From contig NZ_JBQHTG010000002.1 in assembly GCF_052065835.1 (NCBI RefSeq), positions 558,001 through 622,000 on the forward strand: DNA of 64,000 bases. Reading direction: 5' to 3'. Positions 51,498-58,918 of this stretch are shown here, piece by piece. A model generated the notes under the pieces. It had not been told where the DNA came from. It saw only the letters and a program-made list of their open reading frames with translations, and searched no databases. A program made the translations under genes and the position numbers. The DNA comes from Laedolimicola sp934402125 (lineage in GTDB: Bacteria > Bacillota > Clostridia > Lachnospirales > Lachnospiraceae). Each line of letters starts with the position of its first letter. The first letter of the stretch is position 1.

Positions 51498-52705
51498 ACT
51501 TTTTTCTCCCTGTCTTTTACAACTTGCATTATTATGTTATAACCGTTTTCTGCAGAATACTCTTTGTTTAATTTTTGAAATTGCGGGGTTTTAATTTCCA
51601 ATACATCTTTTATAGCTAGATTAAAATGCTCGACACTGTTACTCTCACACCAACAACCACATTCATTTTCAACAATAATTTTTCCCACATCTGTGTTAGG
51701 ATCTGTAACTGCTAGAACAGGAATTTTAGCCTGCATATAACTCAAGAGTCTGCTTGGAAAATTTGGAATTGTAAACCTATGATCAAGAAAAATCATGCCC
51801 ACATCGCAAGCCCCCACCATAGCGTCATAATCTTCCTTCGGAAGGCGTTTCATAAGCTTAAGATTTTTCTGTTTTAAACTTTCTACATAAGCTTCAAGCT
51901 TTCCAAATTCAGTACCATCTCCCACTACTAAGAAATAAAGGTCATCATTATCCTTCTGACTTGCCAGACACTTAATCAAAAAATCTATCCCCTGTGGTTT
52001 TCCCAAATTTCCACCATATATGAATACTTTTTTCCCCAATGGAATTCCGTATTTTCTTCTCATTATTTCACGTTCTTCCAATGAAACACTTTTATCCATT
52101 ACTTCTACACTGTTGGGACAAATTTCTAACTTTTCCTTTGGTATTTCCGGATTATGCTTCAATACATAATCTACATTAGCCTGTGACATACAACCAATTT
52201 TATCTGATATCCCATACAAACGTTTCTCTTTATTTCTAAAGTATCTGTATAAAACTCCTTTTACTCCTGTTTTTTTCAAGAGCCCCAGATCAACTGCATT
52301 CTGTGGAAAAATATCTTTGAGCATTAAATATGTTTGCGCTTTGTCCCTTTTTTTTACGTATGATACTACTCTCTGAAATGTAATAGGCGGTGTAGAATAT
52401 AAGACCAAATCAAATTTAACATCTGAAAAATATTTTTTTATTGCTCCTAAAAAAAGGGATTCTACTGTCAATGTAGAAATCCCTTTTTCGATACAATTGG
52501 TCTTTTGCATATTTCCAATCTTCAACTTAAGAATAGTTGCATTCTGCTCTTTTATAAGCTTTGTTATCTGTTTTTTTCTTCTTTCAACCGGTGATATTGC
52601 ATATACCTGATTGTCACGTTTTGCAAACTCACGTAATAAATCTGTGTAAATATTATGTTCATCTATTGAATTAAAATCTAGCAGTGTGAGAAATAAAACA
52701 TTCAT
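51494..52705 (-). CDS. Glycosyltransferase family 4 (WbuB-like)
   Basis: 403 residues from the ATG at 52705 (GGGAG site; ATGA overlap with the acetyltransferase stop). GT-B fold: NVLFLTLLDFNSIDEHNIYTDLLREFAKR at the start, donor domain with FIYGGNLGKPQGIDFLIKCL (about 230) and IPNFPSRLLSYMQAKIPVLAV (about 330). Its long helical insert with STPPITFQ is common in WbuB/WcaI-type enzymes acting on amino-deoxy sugars, so it may transfer the FucNAc or 3-amino sugar. Donor unproven. Confidence 0.88.
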   Translation of the reverse strand: MNVLFLTLLDFNSIDEHNIYTDLLREFAKRDNQVYAISPVERRKKQITKLIKEQNATILKLKIGNMQKTNCIEKGISTLTVESLFLGAIKKYFSDVKFDLVLYSTPPITFQRVVSYVKKRDKAQTYLMLKDIFPQNAVDLGLLKKTGVKGVLYRYFRNKEKRLYGISDKIGCMSQANVDYVLKHNPEIPKEKLEICPNSVEVMDKSVSLEEREIMRRKYGIPLGKKVFIYGGNLGKPQGIDFLIKCLASQKDNDDLYFLVVGDGTEFGKLEAYVESLKQKNLKLMKRLPKEDYDAMVGACDVGMIFLDHRFTIPNFPSRLLSYMQAKIPVLAVTDPNTDVGKIIVENECGCWCESNSVEHFNLAIKDVLEIKTPQFQKLNKEYSAENGYNIIMQVVKDREKKV

Positions 52706-53334
52706 TTCGTAAACTCCCTCTCTCTTATCTTCTTTACCGGAATTCCCACATATGTTCCTGCTTCTTCGATATTCTTTACTACAACTCCTCCTGCGCCTAT
52801 CATGCAATCTCCACAAATAGAAAGATTATTACCGACTGCTGCTCCTATCCCTATCCAGCTTCTTCTTCCTATGTGTACAGTCCCTGCCAGTTTTGCACCT
52901 ACAGATATATGAACAAAATCTTCCAGAATGTTATCATGCTCCACAACTGCTTCTGTATTGATAATGCAATGCTTTCCTATCTTTGCTCCCGCATTAATTA
53001 CTGCGTTAGCCATAACAACGCTTCCTTCTCCGATTTCCGTATCTATTTGGGAAATAACTGCTCTTGGATGAATGGCCGTATACCATTCCGTTCCCTGCAT
53101 TTGTTTTGCTATTCTCTCCCGAATTTTCGCATTACCGATAGCAATTACATATTTCGCATTCAGATAATCCTTATAACTTTCCACTGTTCCTAAAATAGGA
53201 ATCCCAATAAACGCTTCCCCTATATCCGGAGCGTCATCCAGAAATCCTTTTACTTTATCTCCAGAGCACTCTACAATATCAGCCACAACCTTACCGTGAC
53301 CACTTGCTCCAATGATAATTACTGTTTCATTCAC
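52702..53334 (-). CDS. Sugar O/N-acetyltransferase, PglD/EpsM/NeuD family
   Basis: 210 residues from a GTG at 53334 with GGAGG 9 nt upstream. An N-terminal Rossmann-like domain (IIIGASGHGKVVADI) is followed by a left-handed beta-helix of hexapeptide repeats (about 90-200) with the catalytic His in EHDNILEDFVHISVG. PglD/EpsM members N-acetylate UDP-4-amino sugars. Beside a PglE/EpsN-like aminotransferase and a PglC/EpsL-like transferase, it should complete UDP-N,N'-diacetylbacillosamine. Start overlaps the sugar transferase by 8 bp. Confidence 0.88.
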   Translation of the reverse strand: MNETVIIIGASGHGKVVADIVECSGDKVKGFLDDAPDIGEAFIGIPILGTVESYKDYLNAKYVIAIGNAKIRERIAKQMQGTEWYTAIHPRAVISQIDTEIGEGSVVMANAVINAGAKIGKHCIINTEAVVEHDNILEDFVHISVGAKLAGTVHIGRRSWIGIGAAVGNNLSICGDCMIGAGGVVVKNIEEAGTYVGIPVKKIREREFTK

Positions 53335-53962
53335 CTTTAAATTCCTCCATCGTCATCGATGTTTCAGAAGAAATTCCTTCTTTTTTTAATACCGTTTTTA
53401 CAGTATCTAAAATAATTCTCAAATCTCCTAAAAATGTAATATGCTGTACATACCACACATCCATTTCAAATTTCTTTTCCCATGACACATGATTTCTCCC
53501 ATGTACCTGAGCATACCCGGTAAGCCCAGGTCGCACATCGTGACGATGATGCTGATATTCAGTATATAAAGGCAGATATTTTACCAATAACGGTCTTGGA
53601 CCTATCAACGCTAAATCCCCTGTGAGAATATTCCACAATTCTGGAATTTCATCCAAACTGGTGCTGCGCAAAAATTTTCCATATTTTGTTAATCTCTGAT
53701 CATCTGGCAGCAATTTCCCTTCCTTATCCTTCTTATTTGTCATGGTCCGGAATTTAACCAGTTTGAAAATTTTTTCATCCTTTCCTGGGCGCTCCTGGAT
53801 AAAAAAGGGATTTCCTTGCATTTCTATAGCTCCGATAATAATCAGCACCAAAAATAATGGTGATAAAATAATCAATCCTGCACATGCCAACGCCGCATCC
53901 AAACATCGCTTAATAACTCTTGCATAAATTCCATATTGGGGATTCTCAAAAGCTTTTTCCAT
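53327..53962 (-). CDS. Priming phosphoglycosyl transferase (PglC/EpsL type)
   Basis: 211 residues from the ATG at 53962 (TGATG overlap with the aminotransferase). Monotopic PGT: an N-terminal re-entrant helix (about 20-42), GNPFFIQERPGKDEKIFKLVKFRTM, RSTSLDEIPELWNILTGDLALIGPRPL and RHDVRPGLTGYAQVHGRN. It attaches the first sugar-phosphate to undecaprenyl phosphate, starting the repeat unit. The catalytic Asp-Glu pair is in SLDEIPEL. Confidence 0.92.
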   Translation of the reverse strand: MEKAFENPQYGIYARVIKRCLDAALACAGLIILSPLFLVLIIIGAIEMQGNPFFIQERPGKDEKIFKLVKFRTMTNKKDKEGKLLPDDQRLTKYGKFLRSTSLDEIPELWNILTGDLALIGPRPLLVKYLPLYTEYQHHRHDVRPGLTGYAQVHGRNHVSWEKKFEMDVWYVQHITFLGDLRIILDTVKTVLKKEGISSETSMTMEEFKGE

Positions 53963-55230
53963 CACTCAAAACACTTTCTAATAATCTCTATAATCACATC
54001 CTGCTGCTCCACCGTCATCTTATTATCACTGGGCAGGCACAGGCCTCTCTGGAAGATGTCCATTCCCACATCCAGCGGTCTGCCGTCTTTGCCTTTTGCT
54101 CCGCCTGCGATATAAGCATTTGTTTTGGCTCTTCCATTTCCCTCTCTGGTCACAAAACCATTCATCCGGTAAATCGGCTGCATATGCATCGGTTTCCAGA
54201 TGGGACGACCCTCTGCGTTATATTTTGCAATCATTTCCAGGATTTCTGTAGGACAGCTTTTTCCATGCTCCGGCACATACAGAGCCTCGCATTCGCCTCT
54301 GACCTGACGGCACATAGCTCCTTCATCAATCATCAGACAGCTCAGCCAGAAGTTCGGTTCAGAATTCTCCCCATCAAAGGGATTCATGCTGACCGGAAGC
54401 CCCTTCAGGCCTTCCTTGTACCGTTCATAAATAGCCTTTTTCTGCGCGATATGCTCTTCCAGATACCCAAACTGTCCACGGACTACGCCTGCGATTACAT
54501 TACTCATACGGTAGTTGTAGCCTAACTCCTCGTGCTGATACCAGGGAGCATTTTCCCGGGACTGGGTAGACCATTTTCTCACTTTTTCAGCATCCTCTTT
54601 GCTGTCGGTGAGAAGCATTCCGCCCGAAGAACCGGTAATGATCTTATTTCCATTAAAAGAAATAGCACTTACATCTCCGAAAGTGCCTGTCTGTCTCCCT
54701 TTATAACTGGCTCCCAGCGATTCTGCTGCATCCTCCACAATCACCGCGCCATGTTTATCACAAATACTTCTGATCTCTTCCACTTTTCCCGGTGTTCCAT
54801 AAAGGTGCGCTACTACGACCACCTTCACTTCCGGGTAGATCTCAAAGGCTTTTTCCAGAGCCATCGGATCCATATTCCAGGTGTCGTACTCCGTATCGAT
54901 GAACACCGGGACACCGCCTTCATAAACTACCGGATTGACTGTTGCGTCAAATGTCATATCGGAGCAGAATACCTTGTCTCCCGGCTTAATACCTGCCAGC
55001 TTCATAGCCAGATGAAGAGCCGCAGTTCCGGCGGACAGGGCTACCGCATACTTGCAGCCAATTTTTTCTGCTGCAAGGCGCTCTACTTCATTGATATTTT
55101 TTCCTACGGTAGACATCCAGTTTGTCTCGTAGGCCTCTTTTACATATTCCAGTTCCGAACCATGCATGGTTGGGGATGAAAGCCATACCTTGGATTCAAA
55201 TGCTTTTAAATCATGATTTTCCTTAAACAT
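53962..55230 (-). CDS. DegT/DnrJ/EryC1/StrS aminotransferase (PglE/EpsN-like)
   Basis: 422 residues. VALSAGTAALHLAMKLAGIKPGDKVFCSDMTFDATVNPVVY at about 60-100, EDAAESLGASYKGRQTGTFGDVSAISFNGNKIITGSSGG with the PLP Lys in NGNKIIT. The family of UDP-4-keto-6-deoxy-GlcNAc C-4 aminotransferases fits, followed by matching PglD- and PglC-like genes. The UDP-GlcNAc 4,6-dehydratase that would supply its substrate (PglF/EpsC type) is not in the window, since CapE gives the other C-5 isomer. GC-richer than the genes after it. Confidence 0.88.
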   Translation of the reverse strand: MFKENHDLKAFESKVWLSSPTMHGSELEYVKEAYETNWMSTVGKNINEVERLAAEKIGCKYAVALSAGTAALHLAMKLAGIKPGDKVFCSDMTFDATVNPVVYEGGVPVFIDTEYDTWNMDPMALEKAFEIYPEVKVVVVAHLYGTPGKVEEIRSICDKHGAVIVEDAAESLGASYKGRQTGTFGDVSAISFNGNKIITGSSGGMLLTDSKEDAEKVRKWSTQSRENAPWYQHEELGYNYRMSNVIAGVVRGQFGYLEEHIAQKKAIYERYKEGLKGLPVSMNPFDGENSEPNFWLSCLMIDEGAMCRQVRGECEALYVPEHGKSCPTEILEMIAKYNAEGRPIWKPMHMQPIYRMNGFVTREGNGRAKTNAYIAGGAKGKDGRPLDVGMDIFQRGLCLPSDNKMTVEQQDVIIEIIRKCFE

Positions 55231-55249
55231 AATTCTGCTTCCTTTATTT

Positions 55250-55756
55250 CTATATTTTTCTCACAATCTCCAGCCCCGCCTTCAGTCTCCGCGCCTCTCC
55301 CAGCAGCTTCACCTTCAGCCAGGCAATCCGCTTATGCCGGTCCGCCCGGCATATCAGATGTTCCAGCCCCTTTAACGGGCCTTCCGTTACATAGATTCTG
55401 CCATCCATCTGATATCCCCGGGACATTTTCAAAAGCCGCTCCTGTCCGGATAAAAGCTCCAGCAGCAAGATGTCTTCTTTCGGAAGAGACGTCCATCTTT
55501 CGCCTGTGCCAAGCAGCCTTGTGAGCCTTGGAATGCGTTTCAATGTCTCGTAGAGCAATTCCGGCGTCTCTGTGATGACAAAGAGATAACCCGGGAAAAT
55601 GACACCTGTAAGCTCTTTCCATTCTCCCTGTATCTTTTTCTGATTTTCCCAGTGTGGGGTAAAGATTTCTATCAGATACTTCGTCACCTCATACCTTTTT
55701 GCCTCTTCTATGATTTGTTCTTCCTGTCCCGTGGGAACCTGAATGACATACCACAT
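55250..55756 (-). CDS. loaP: NusG-family antiterminator LoaP
   Basis: 168 residues from the ATG at 55756 (GGAGG 5 nt upstream; an earlier in-frame start is unlikely). NusG N-terminal domain: MWYVIQVPTGQEEQI, the FPGYLFV signature in TGVIFPGYLFVIT, and RLLGTGERWTSL; a KOW-like C-terminal part around GPLKGLEHLICRADRHKRIAWLKV. LoaP proteins prevent premature termination in long biosynthetic operons of Firmicutes after binding an RNA hairpin in the leader. Here it opens the 13-kb polysaccharide cluster, 19 bp before the first sugar gene. Confidence 0.9.
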   Translation of the reverse strand: MWYVIQVPTGQEEQIIEEAKRYEVTKYLIEIFTPHWENQKKIQGEWKELTGVIFPGYLFVITETPELLYETLKRIPRLTRLLGTGERWTSLPKEDILLLELLSGQERLLKMSRGYQMDGRIYVTEGPLKGLEHLICRADRHKRIAWLKVKLLGEARRLKAGLEIVRKI

Positions 55757-55829
55757 AACTTCCTCCAAATGGGTGCGCTTCGCCACTCCGCGCGCAGCCC
55801 GGATTGTATTTTATGGATGACCGCCTGGA

Positions 55830-55859
55830 TACAGAACGCGGCAATGCGACGATTCTGTA
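55830..55859 (-). promoter_or_regulatory. Leader hairpin upstream of loaP
   Basis: TACAGAA and TTCTGTA arms (55830-55836, 55853-55859) enclose a 16-base GC-rich loop, about 75 nt before the loaP start. It is a candidate LoaP RNA target or attenuator part; no T-tract follows, so it is not itself a terminator. Confidence 0.35.
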
Positions 55860-55879
55860 CGTCAGGTTTCTTGTTAAAA

Positions 55880-56063
55880 ATTAAATATCCTATACCAGAA
55901 CTCTTCTTTCGAAGGTCTTCTGCTCTGCGGCGTTTGCAGGAAACCGAAGTAACGCTGCCTTTTCCCGTTTTTGCAGAAGCTTTTCTCCTTTACGGAGGTT
56001 GGCCCGCTCCAAGACCCTATAGAAATACGCCGGGATTTTCCCGACATGATTATCACAAATTTG
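55880..56063 (-). ncRNA. Candidate guide RNA (omega-RNA-like) 3' of the TnpB-like gene
   Basis: Directly behind the stop codon the minus strand has several hairpins: CGGGA-AAA-TCCCG (56032-56043), CTCC-GTAAA-GGAG, CTGC with GCAG around AAAACGGGAAAAG, and a CTTC-GAAAG tip. No convincing ORF is present (a 52-codon frame from an ATG at 56047 has no family resemblance). In TnpB elements the omega-RNA scaffold overlaps the tnpB 3' end and extends into the right end, so position and fold fit. Alternative: LoaP/EPS operon leader. Ends are approximate and the guide segment is not located. Confidence 0.45.
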
Positions 56064-57425
56064 TCAACCTGCTGCCTGCAGATATTCGGTCTGCAATTCC
56101 AGAAAACCGGCGTAATCCAGCCTGCAGGCCTCCTGGTCAAAATGCTTTAAATCCTCTGACACATGCCCCAGTAAAAAGGCGCTGTACAGCTTTTTATCCA
56201 CCCGCTGCCCCTCTACGATGCGCCAGCTCTTCCGCAAGGGCATGTTTTGATAGGTTCCTGTGTGATGGTTGAAGCCTGCGGCCTTCAAAATGAACGGCTG
56301 TATGAAAATCAGTTCCTTATCCTGCTGCGTTAGCTTCTGCTCCAATACGGTCCGGAACCTGGCCGGGCTGTAGCTCTGTGCGTATCTGCCGTTGGGTTTT
56401 CTCCTCCGCAGCTTTGTGTACTGGATCGCTTCTATATAAAATTCGGTTCCGCTTGCCGCGATTGCTTCTGCCAGCCGGAACTGTTCTTCCTTCTGCAGCG
56501 CTCTCTGCTTTCTGCAAAGCTCCCGATAGCGTTTTCTTGCTCTCCGGTATCTGGCAGAGAGTTTCCACTCGCAGCTTCCCTTTCGAAGCGTCCCGTTTGC
56601 CTCGTAGTTGTCTGGATTCTGTGCCTTCCGGCTTCGCTCCATATATGCGGATAATTTCTTTTTTTCTGCTTCCAGCTTCTGTGCTTTTCCCGGAAGCGGA
56701 TAGATAACTGCTTTTTCCCGGCTGACTACCGCGATTTGACGAAATCCCAGAGTCAGGCCAACCTTTTGAGCCTTCCTGCTCTGCAGATGTTTTACCGGAG
56801 GCTTTCCTTTCAGCACCAGTTCCGCAAAGTATCGTTTTTTTCCACGGATTTCTTCCCGCTTGATCCGACAGAACCGAAGTTCGTTTTTTAACGCTTCCGT
56901 TTCGTATGCATTGTGTTTCAGCCCTGCCGGAAGCTCTAAATTTTTCCACAGAAGCGTACCGTTCCGATACTTTATCGAGGTCTGATTGGTTTTCCCGGAA
57001 AGACTGTGTAATTCTTTCTTTTCCCAAACCTGCTCTGCCTGGCCTTTTACCAACGCATCCATGGCTCTCCATACGTCAGCCGCCAGGTTCTGTGTGATCG
57101 GGCTGTCTGTATGCTCTTTGTAATGGCGGCGATAGCTGGTCGCGTCTCTGCAGATATCTGCCCGGGTCAGCCGGTACTGTTTTACCAGCTGGTCCCTTTC
57201 CCTCAGCAGTTCTTTTCGCGCTTCTTTTTCTTCCTCTACCGCCAGCTGCTGACAGATTCTCCGATATGCTTTGGTCTGCGCCATTTGTCTGTATCGCCTG
57301 TATGCTTTTGAAAGCAGCGCATTGTATATCTGCCTGTTAATTTCAAACCGTTTTTCCAGAAGATGCTGCTGCCGGATATCCGGCTTTAAGGGCAATGTCA
57401 GCACAAAATACTGTTCTGATATCAT
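56064..57425 (-). CDS. TnpB-family protein with two RuvC catalytic residues lost
   Basis: 453 residues, full length for the IS605 OrfB subfamily that lacks a zinc ribbon and ends in a QRDLYSAFL-type motif. Alignable landmarks: MERSRKAQNPDNY (about 262-274), FYIEAIQYTKLRRR (329-342), GFNHHTGTYQNMPLRKSW (384-401) and LYSAFLL (413-419). In active relatives RuvC-I reads G-I-D-I-G; here it is GLTLG with Thr225 for the Asp. RuvC-II Glu332 is kept. RuvC-III normally has R-D-L-Y-S-A-F-L; here it is KKLYSAFL with Lys412 for the Asp. The frame is intact and has a good ribosome site (GAGGTAGG), so it is not decaying as a pseudogene would. No tnpA or transposon ends are seen. Position before loaP suggests a domesticated RNA-guided DNA-binding protein; function is inference. 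Confidence 0.8.
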   Translation of the reverse strand: MISEQYFVLTLPLKPDIRQQHLLEKRFEINRQIYNALLSKAYRRYRQMAQTKAYRRICQQLAVEEEKEARKELLRERDQLVKQYRLTRADICRDATSYRRHYKEHTDSPITQNLAADVWRAMDALVKGQAEQVWEKKELHSLSGKTNQTSIKYRNGTLLWKNLELPAGLKHNAYETEALKNELRFCRIKREEIRGKKRYFAELVLKGKPPVKHLQSRKAQKVGLTLGFRQIAVVSREKAVIYPLPGKAQKLEAEKKKLSAYMERSRKAQNPDNYEANGTLRKGSCEWKLSARYRRARKRYRELCRKQRALQKEEQFRLAEAIAASGTEFYIEAIQYTKLRRRKPNGRYAQSYSPARFRTVLEQKLTQQDKELIFIQPFILKAAGFNHHTGTYQNMPLRKSWRIVEGQRVDKKLYSAFLLGHVSEDLKHFDQEACRLDYAGFLELQTEYLQAAG

Positions 57426-57471
57426 CTGCCTACCTCATTTCTGAATTGTAACTGTGTGATTTCCATGGAGA

Positions 57472-57498
57472 TTTCGTAGAGTAACATACTTCACGAAA
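57472..57498. promoter_or_regulatory. Palindromic operator copy 1, upstream of the TnpB-like gene
   Basis: A 27-bp near-palindrome, TTTCGTAGAGTAACATACTTC followed by ACGAAA, 47 bp before the TnpB-like start. It is the reverse complement of copy 2 at 57650-57676 except for two bases. Confidence 0.65.
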
Positions 57499-57587
57499 AA
57501 AAAGAGAATATAGAAGGTAAATAGAAGTCGTTTGTTGCATAAATTATGGGATGTTTTTCCAAAGAATGTATGGAATCAAGAAAAGGG

Positions 57588-57616
57588 TTTACCTTTTTTG
57601 GAAATTGTGCTATCAT
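57588..57616 (+). promoter_or_regulatory. Probable promoter of the Gfo/Idh/MocA gene
   Basis: TTTACC (57588-57593) and TATCAT (57611-57616) with a 17-bp spacer on the plus strand; operator copy 2 lies about 25 bp past the expected start. The 384-bp divergent gap 57426-57809 otherwise shows only AT-rich DNA; no clear minus-strand promoter was found. Confidence 0.55.
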
Positions 57617-57649
57617 AGACAAGAAAATTGGAGAAATAGCGGTTTTTAT

Positions 57650-57676
57650 TTTCGTGAAGTATGTTACTTCACGAAA
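57650..57676. promoter_or_regulatory. Palindromic operator copy 2
   Basis: Perfect 27-bp palindrome with 12-bp arms TTTCGTGAAGTA/TACTTCACGAAA around TGT, 151 bp inside the gap from copy 1 and 133 bp before the oxidoreductase start. As RNA it would form a hairpin in the leader. Confidence 0.7.
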
Positions 57677-57809
57677 TTTTTTGATTTTTTTCTATTTATA
57701 CAGGTTCTTCTATACTGCTGTCACTTGTTCTTGACTTTCCTTCCCCCGCCCCCTATTCTATAAGTAATCTTACGTTTACAGAAAATCCGTTTTTTAGAAA
57801 GGAGTTTTT

Positions 57810-58793
57810 ATGAATCCGCTTCGTATCGGCATTTTAAGTACCGCCTCTATCGTTCCGCGTTTTGTGGGCGCGGCCGGCACCCTGGAGGACTGTGTAATCA
57901 CAGCCCTTGCTTCCCGAAACCTTGCCCGGGCAGAGGAGAAGGCTGCGCTTTTAAGTATCCCGCAGGCTTTTGGCAGCTTCGAAGATCTGCTCGCCTCCGA
58001 TGAGGTTGATATCGTCTATATCGCCACAATCAACAGTGAGCATGCTTCCTGTGCCCGTCTGGCATTGGAGCATGGAAAGCACGTATTATGTGAAAAGCCA
58101 TTTGCGCTAAAGCCCAACGAGATCCGGGATCTTTTCTCCCTGGCCCGGGCAAAAGGACTTTTTGTGATGGAGATGCAGAAGTGCGTCTTTCTCCCGGTGA
58201 TACAGGAGCTGAAAAAGCGCATCCGGGCCGGGGAATTTGGCCGGATTACTATGGCAGATTTTTCCAGTTCCTTCGACGCAGGCTATAACAGTTGGATGTT
58301 TGACGCATCCAAGGGCGGCGGTCCGCTGTTCAGCAATGCCAGCTACAGTCTACAGCTGATGCAATATCTCTTTGATTCCTTTGCCGTGGAACAGACCGGG
58401 CTCTGCACCTGCGCGGACAGTCCTGTAGAAAATCAGTTCGCGGCTGTCATGCGCATGGACAATGGAATCCTCTTTACCAATAAGACCAGTACGGCCTCTG
58501 AAACCATTCACATGGGTTATCTCTACGGGGAAAAGGGCTATATTGAGCTTCCGGATTACTGGAAGGCGCGAAGGGCGGTTCTTCATTTTAAAGGCCAGGA
58601 TCCGATAGAGCTTACCTGTCCCTGTGAGTTTGAGCTGCGCTATGAGCTGGAGCATGCCCTTGCCTGTATCCGCAAGGGGCTCAGTGAAAGCCCTGTTATG
58701 ACGGAGGAAATGTCCTTCCGGGCTATGGAGACTCTGGACGCCCTGCACCGGATGTGGAATCCTGCGATGCGATCTCCGGAAGGTTTTTTATAG
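57810..58793 (+). CDS. Gfo/Idh/MocA family oxidoreductase
   Basis: 327 residues. N-terminal NAD(P)-binding domain: RIGILSTASIVPRFVGAA (4-21), DIVYIATINSEHASCARLALEHGKHVLCEKPFALK with the conserved EKP lysine at about 94, and a C-terminal alpha/beta domain (GGPLFSNASYSLQLMQYLF with a GGxLxD-type site lacking the Asp). It probably oxidises or isomerises a sugar or cyclitol. Substrate unknown. It is divergent from the TnpB-like gene and shares the gap with the two operator copies. AGAAAGGAG precedes the ATG. Confidence 0.88.
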   Translation: MNPLRIGILSTASIVPRFVGAAGTLEDCVITALASRNLARAEEKAALLSIPQAFGSFEDLLASDEVDIVYIATINSEHASCARLALEHGKHVLCEKPFALKPNEIRDLFSLARAKGLFVMEMQKCVFLPVIQELKKRIRAGEFGRITMADFSSSFDAGYNSWMFDASKGGGPLFSNASYSLQLMQYLFDSFAVEQTGLCTCADSPVENQFAAVMRMDNGILFTNKTSTASETIHMGYLYGEKGYIELPDYWKARRAVLHFKGQDPIELTCPCEFELRYELEHALACIRKGLSESPVMTEEMSFRAMETLDALHRMWNPAMRSPEGFL

Positions 58794-58834
58794 AATAGGG
58801 AATTCTAACGAAATTTCATATTCCATATTAAAAA

Positions 58835-58879
58835 TGCATGCTATGTGGAAGCGGTATTCTCGCTTCCGTATAGCATGCA
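58835..58879 (-). terminator. Terminator of the DUF362 gene
   Basis: Arms TGCATGCTATGTGGAAGCG and CGCTTCCGTATAGCATGCA pair with a two-base internal mismatch around a 7-base loop; TTTTTAATATGG follows on the minus strand. It may also end the plus-strand oxidoreductase transcript. Confidence 0.75.
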
Positions 58880-58918
58880 GCTAAAATTATACAGTATTAA
58901 CCTCTATCCGCGTATCTC

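Noticed and set aside
55874..56140. 88-codon frame spanning the TnpB-like stop
   Set aside because: Starts inside the TnpB-like gene without a ribosome site and lies over the hairpin region; its translation has no recognisable domain.
56317..57072. 251-codon frame overlapping the TnpB-like gene on the same strand
   Set aside because: No start context and a Ser/Lys/Arg-rich translation; the overlapping frame aligns end to end with the TnpB subfamily.
56064..57425. Active IS605-type transposon
   Set aside because: No TnpA gene, no identifiable ends, and two catalytic aspartates replaced.
57472..57676. MITE with terminal inverted repeats as the firm call
   Set aside because: No target-site duplication, and each end is itself a palindrome, which fits paired operators at least as well.
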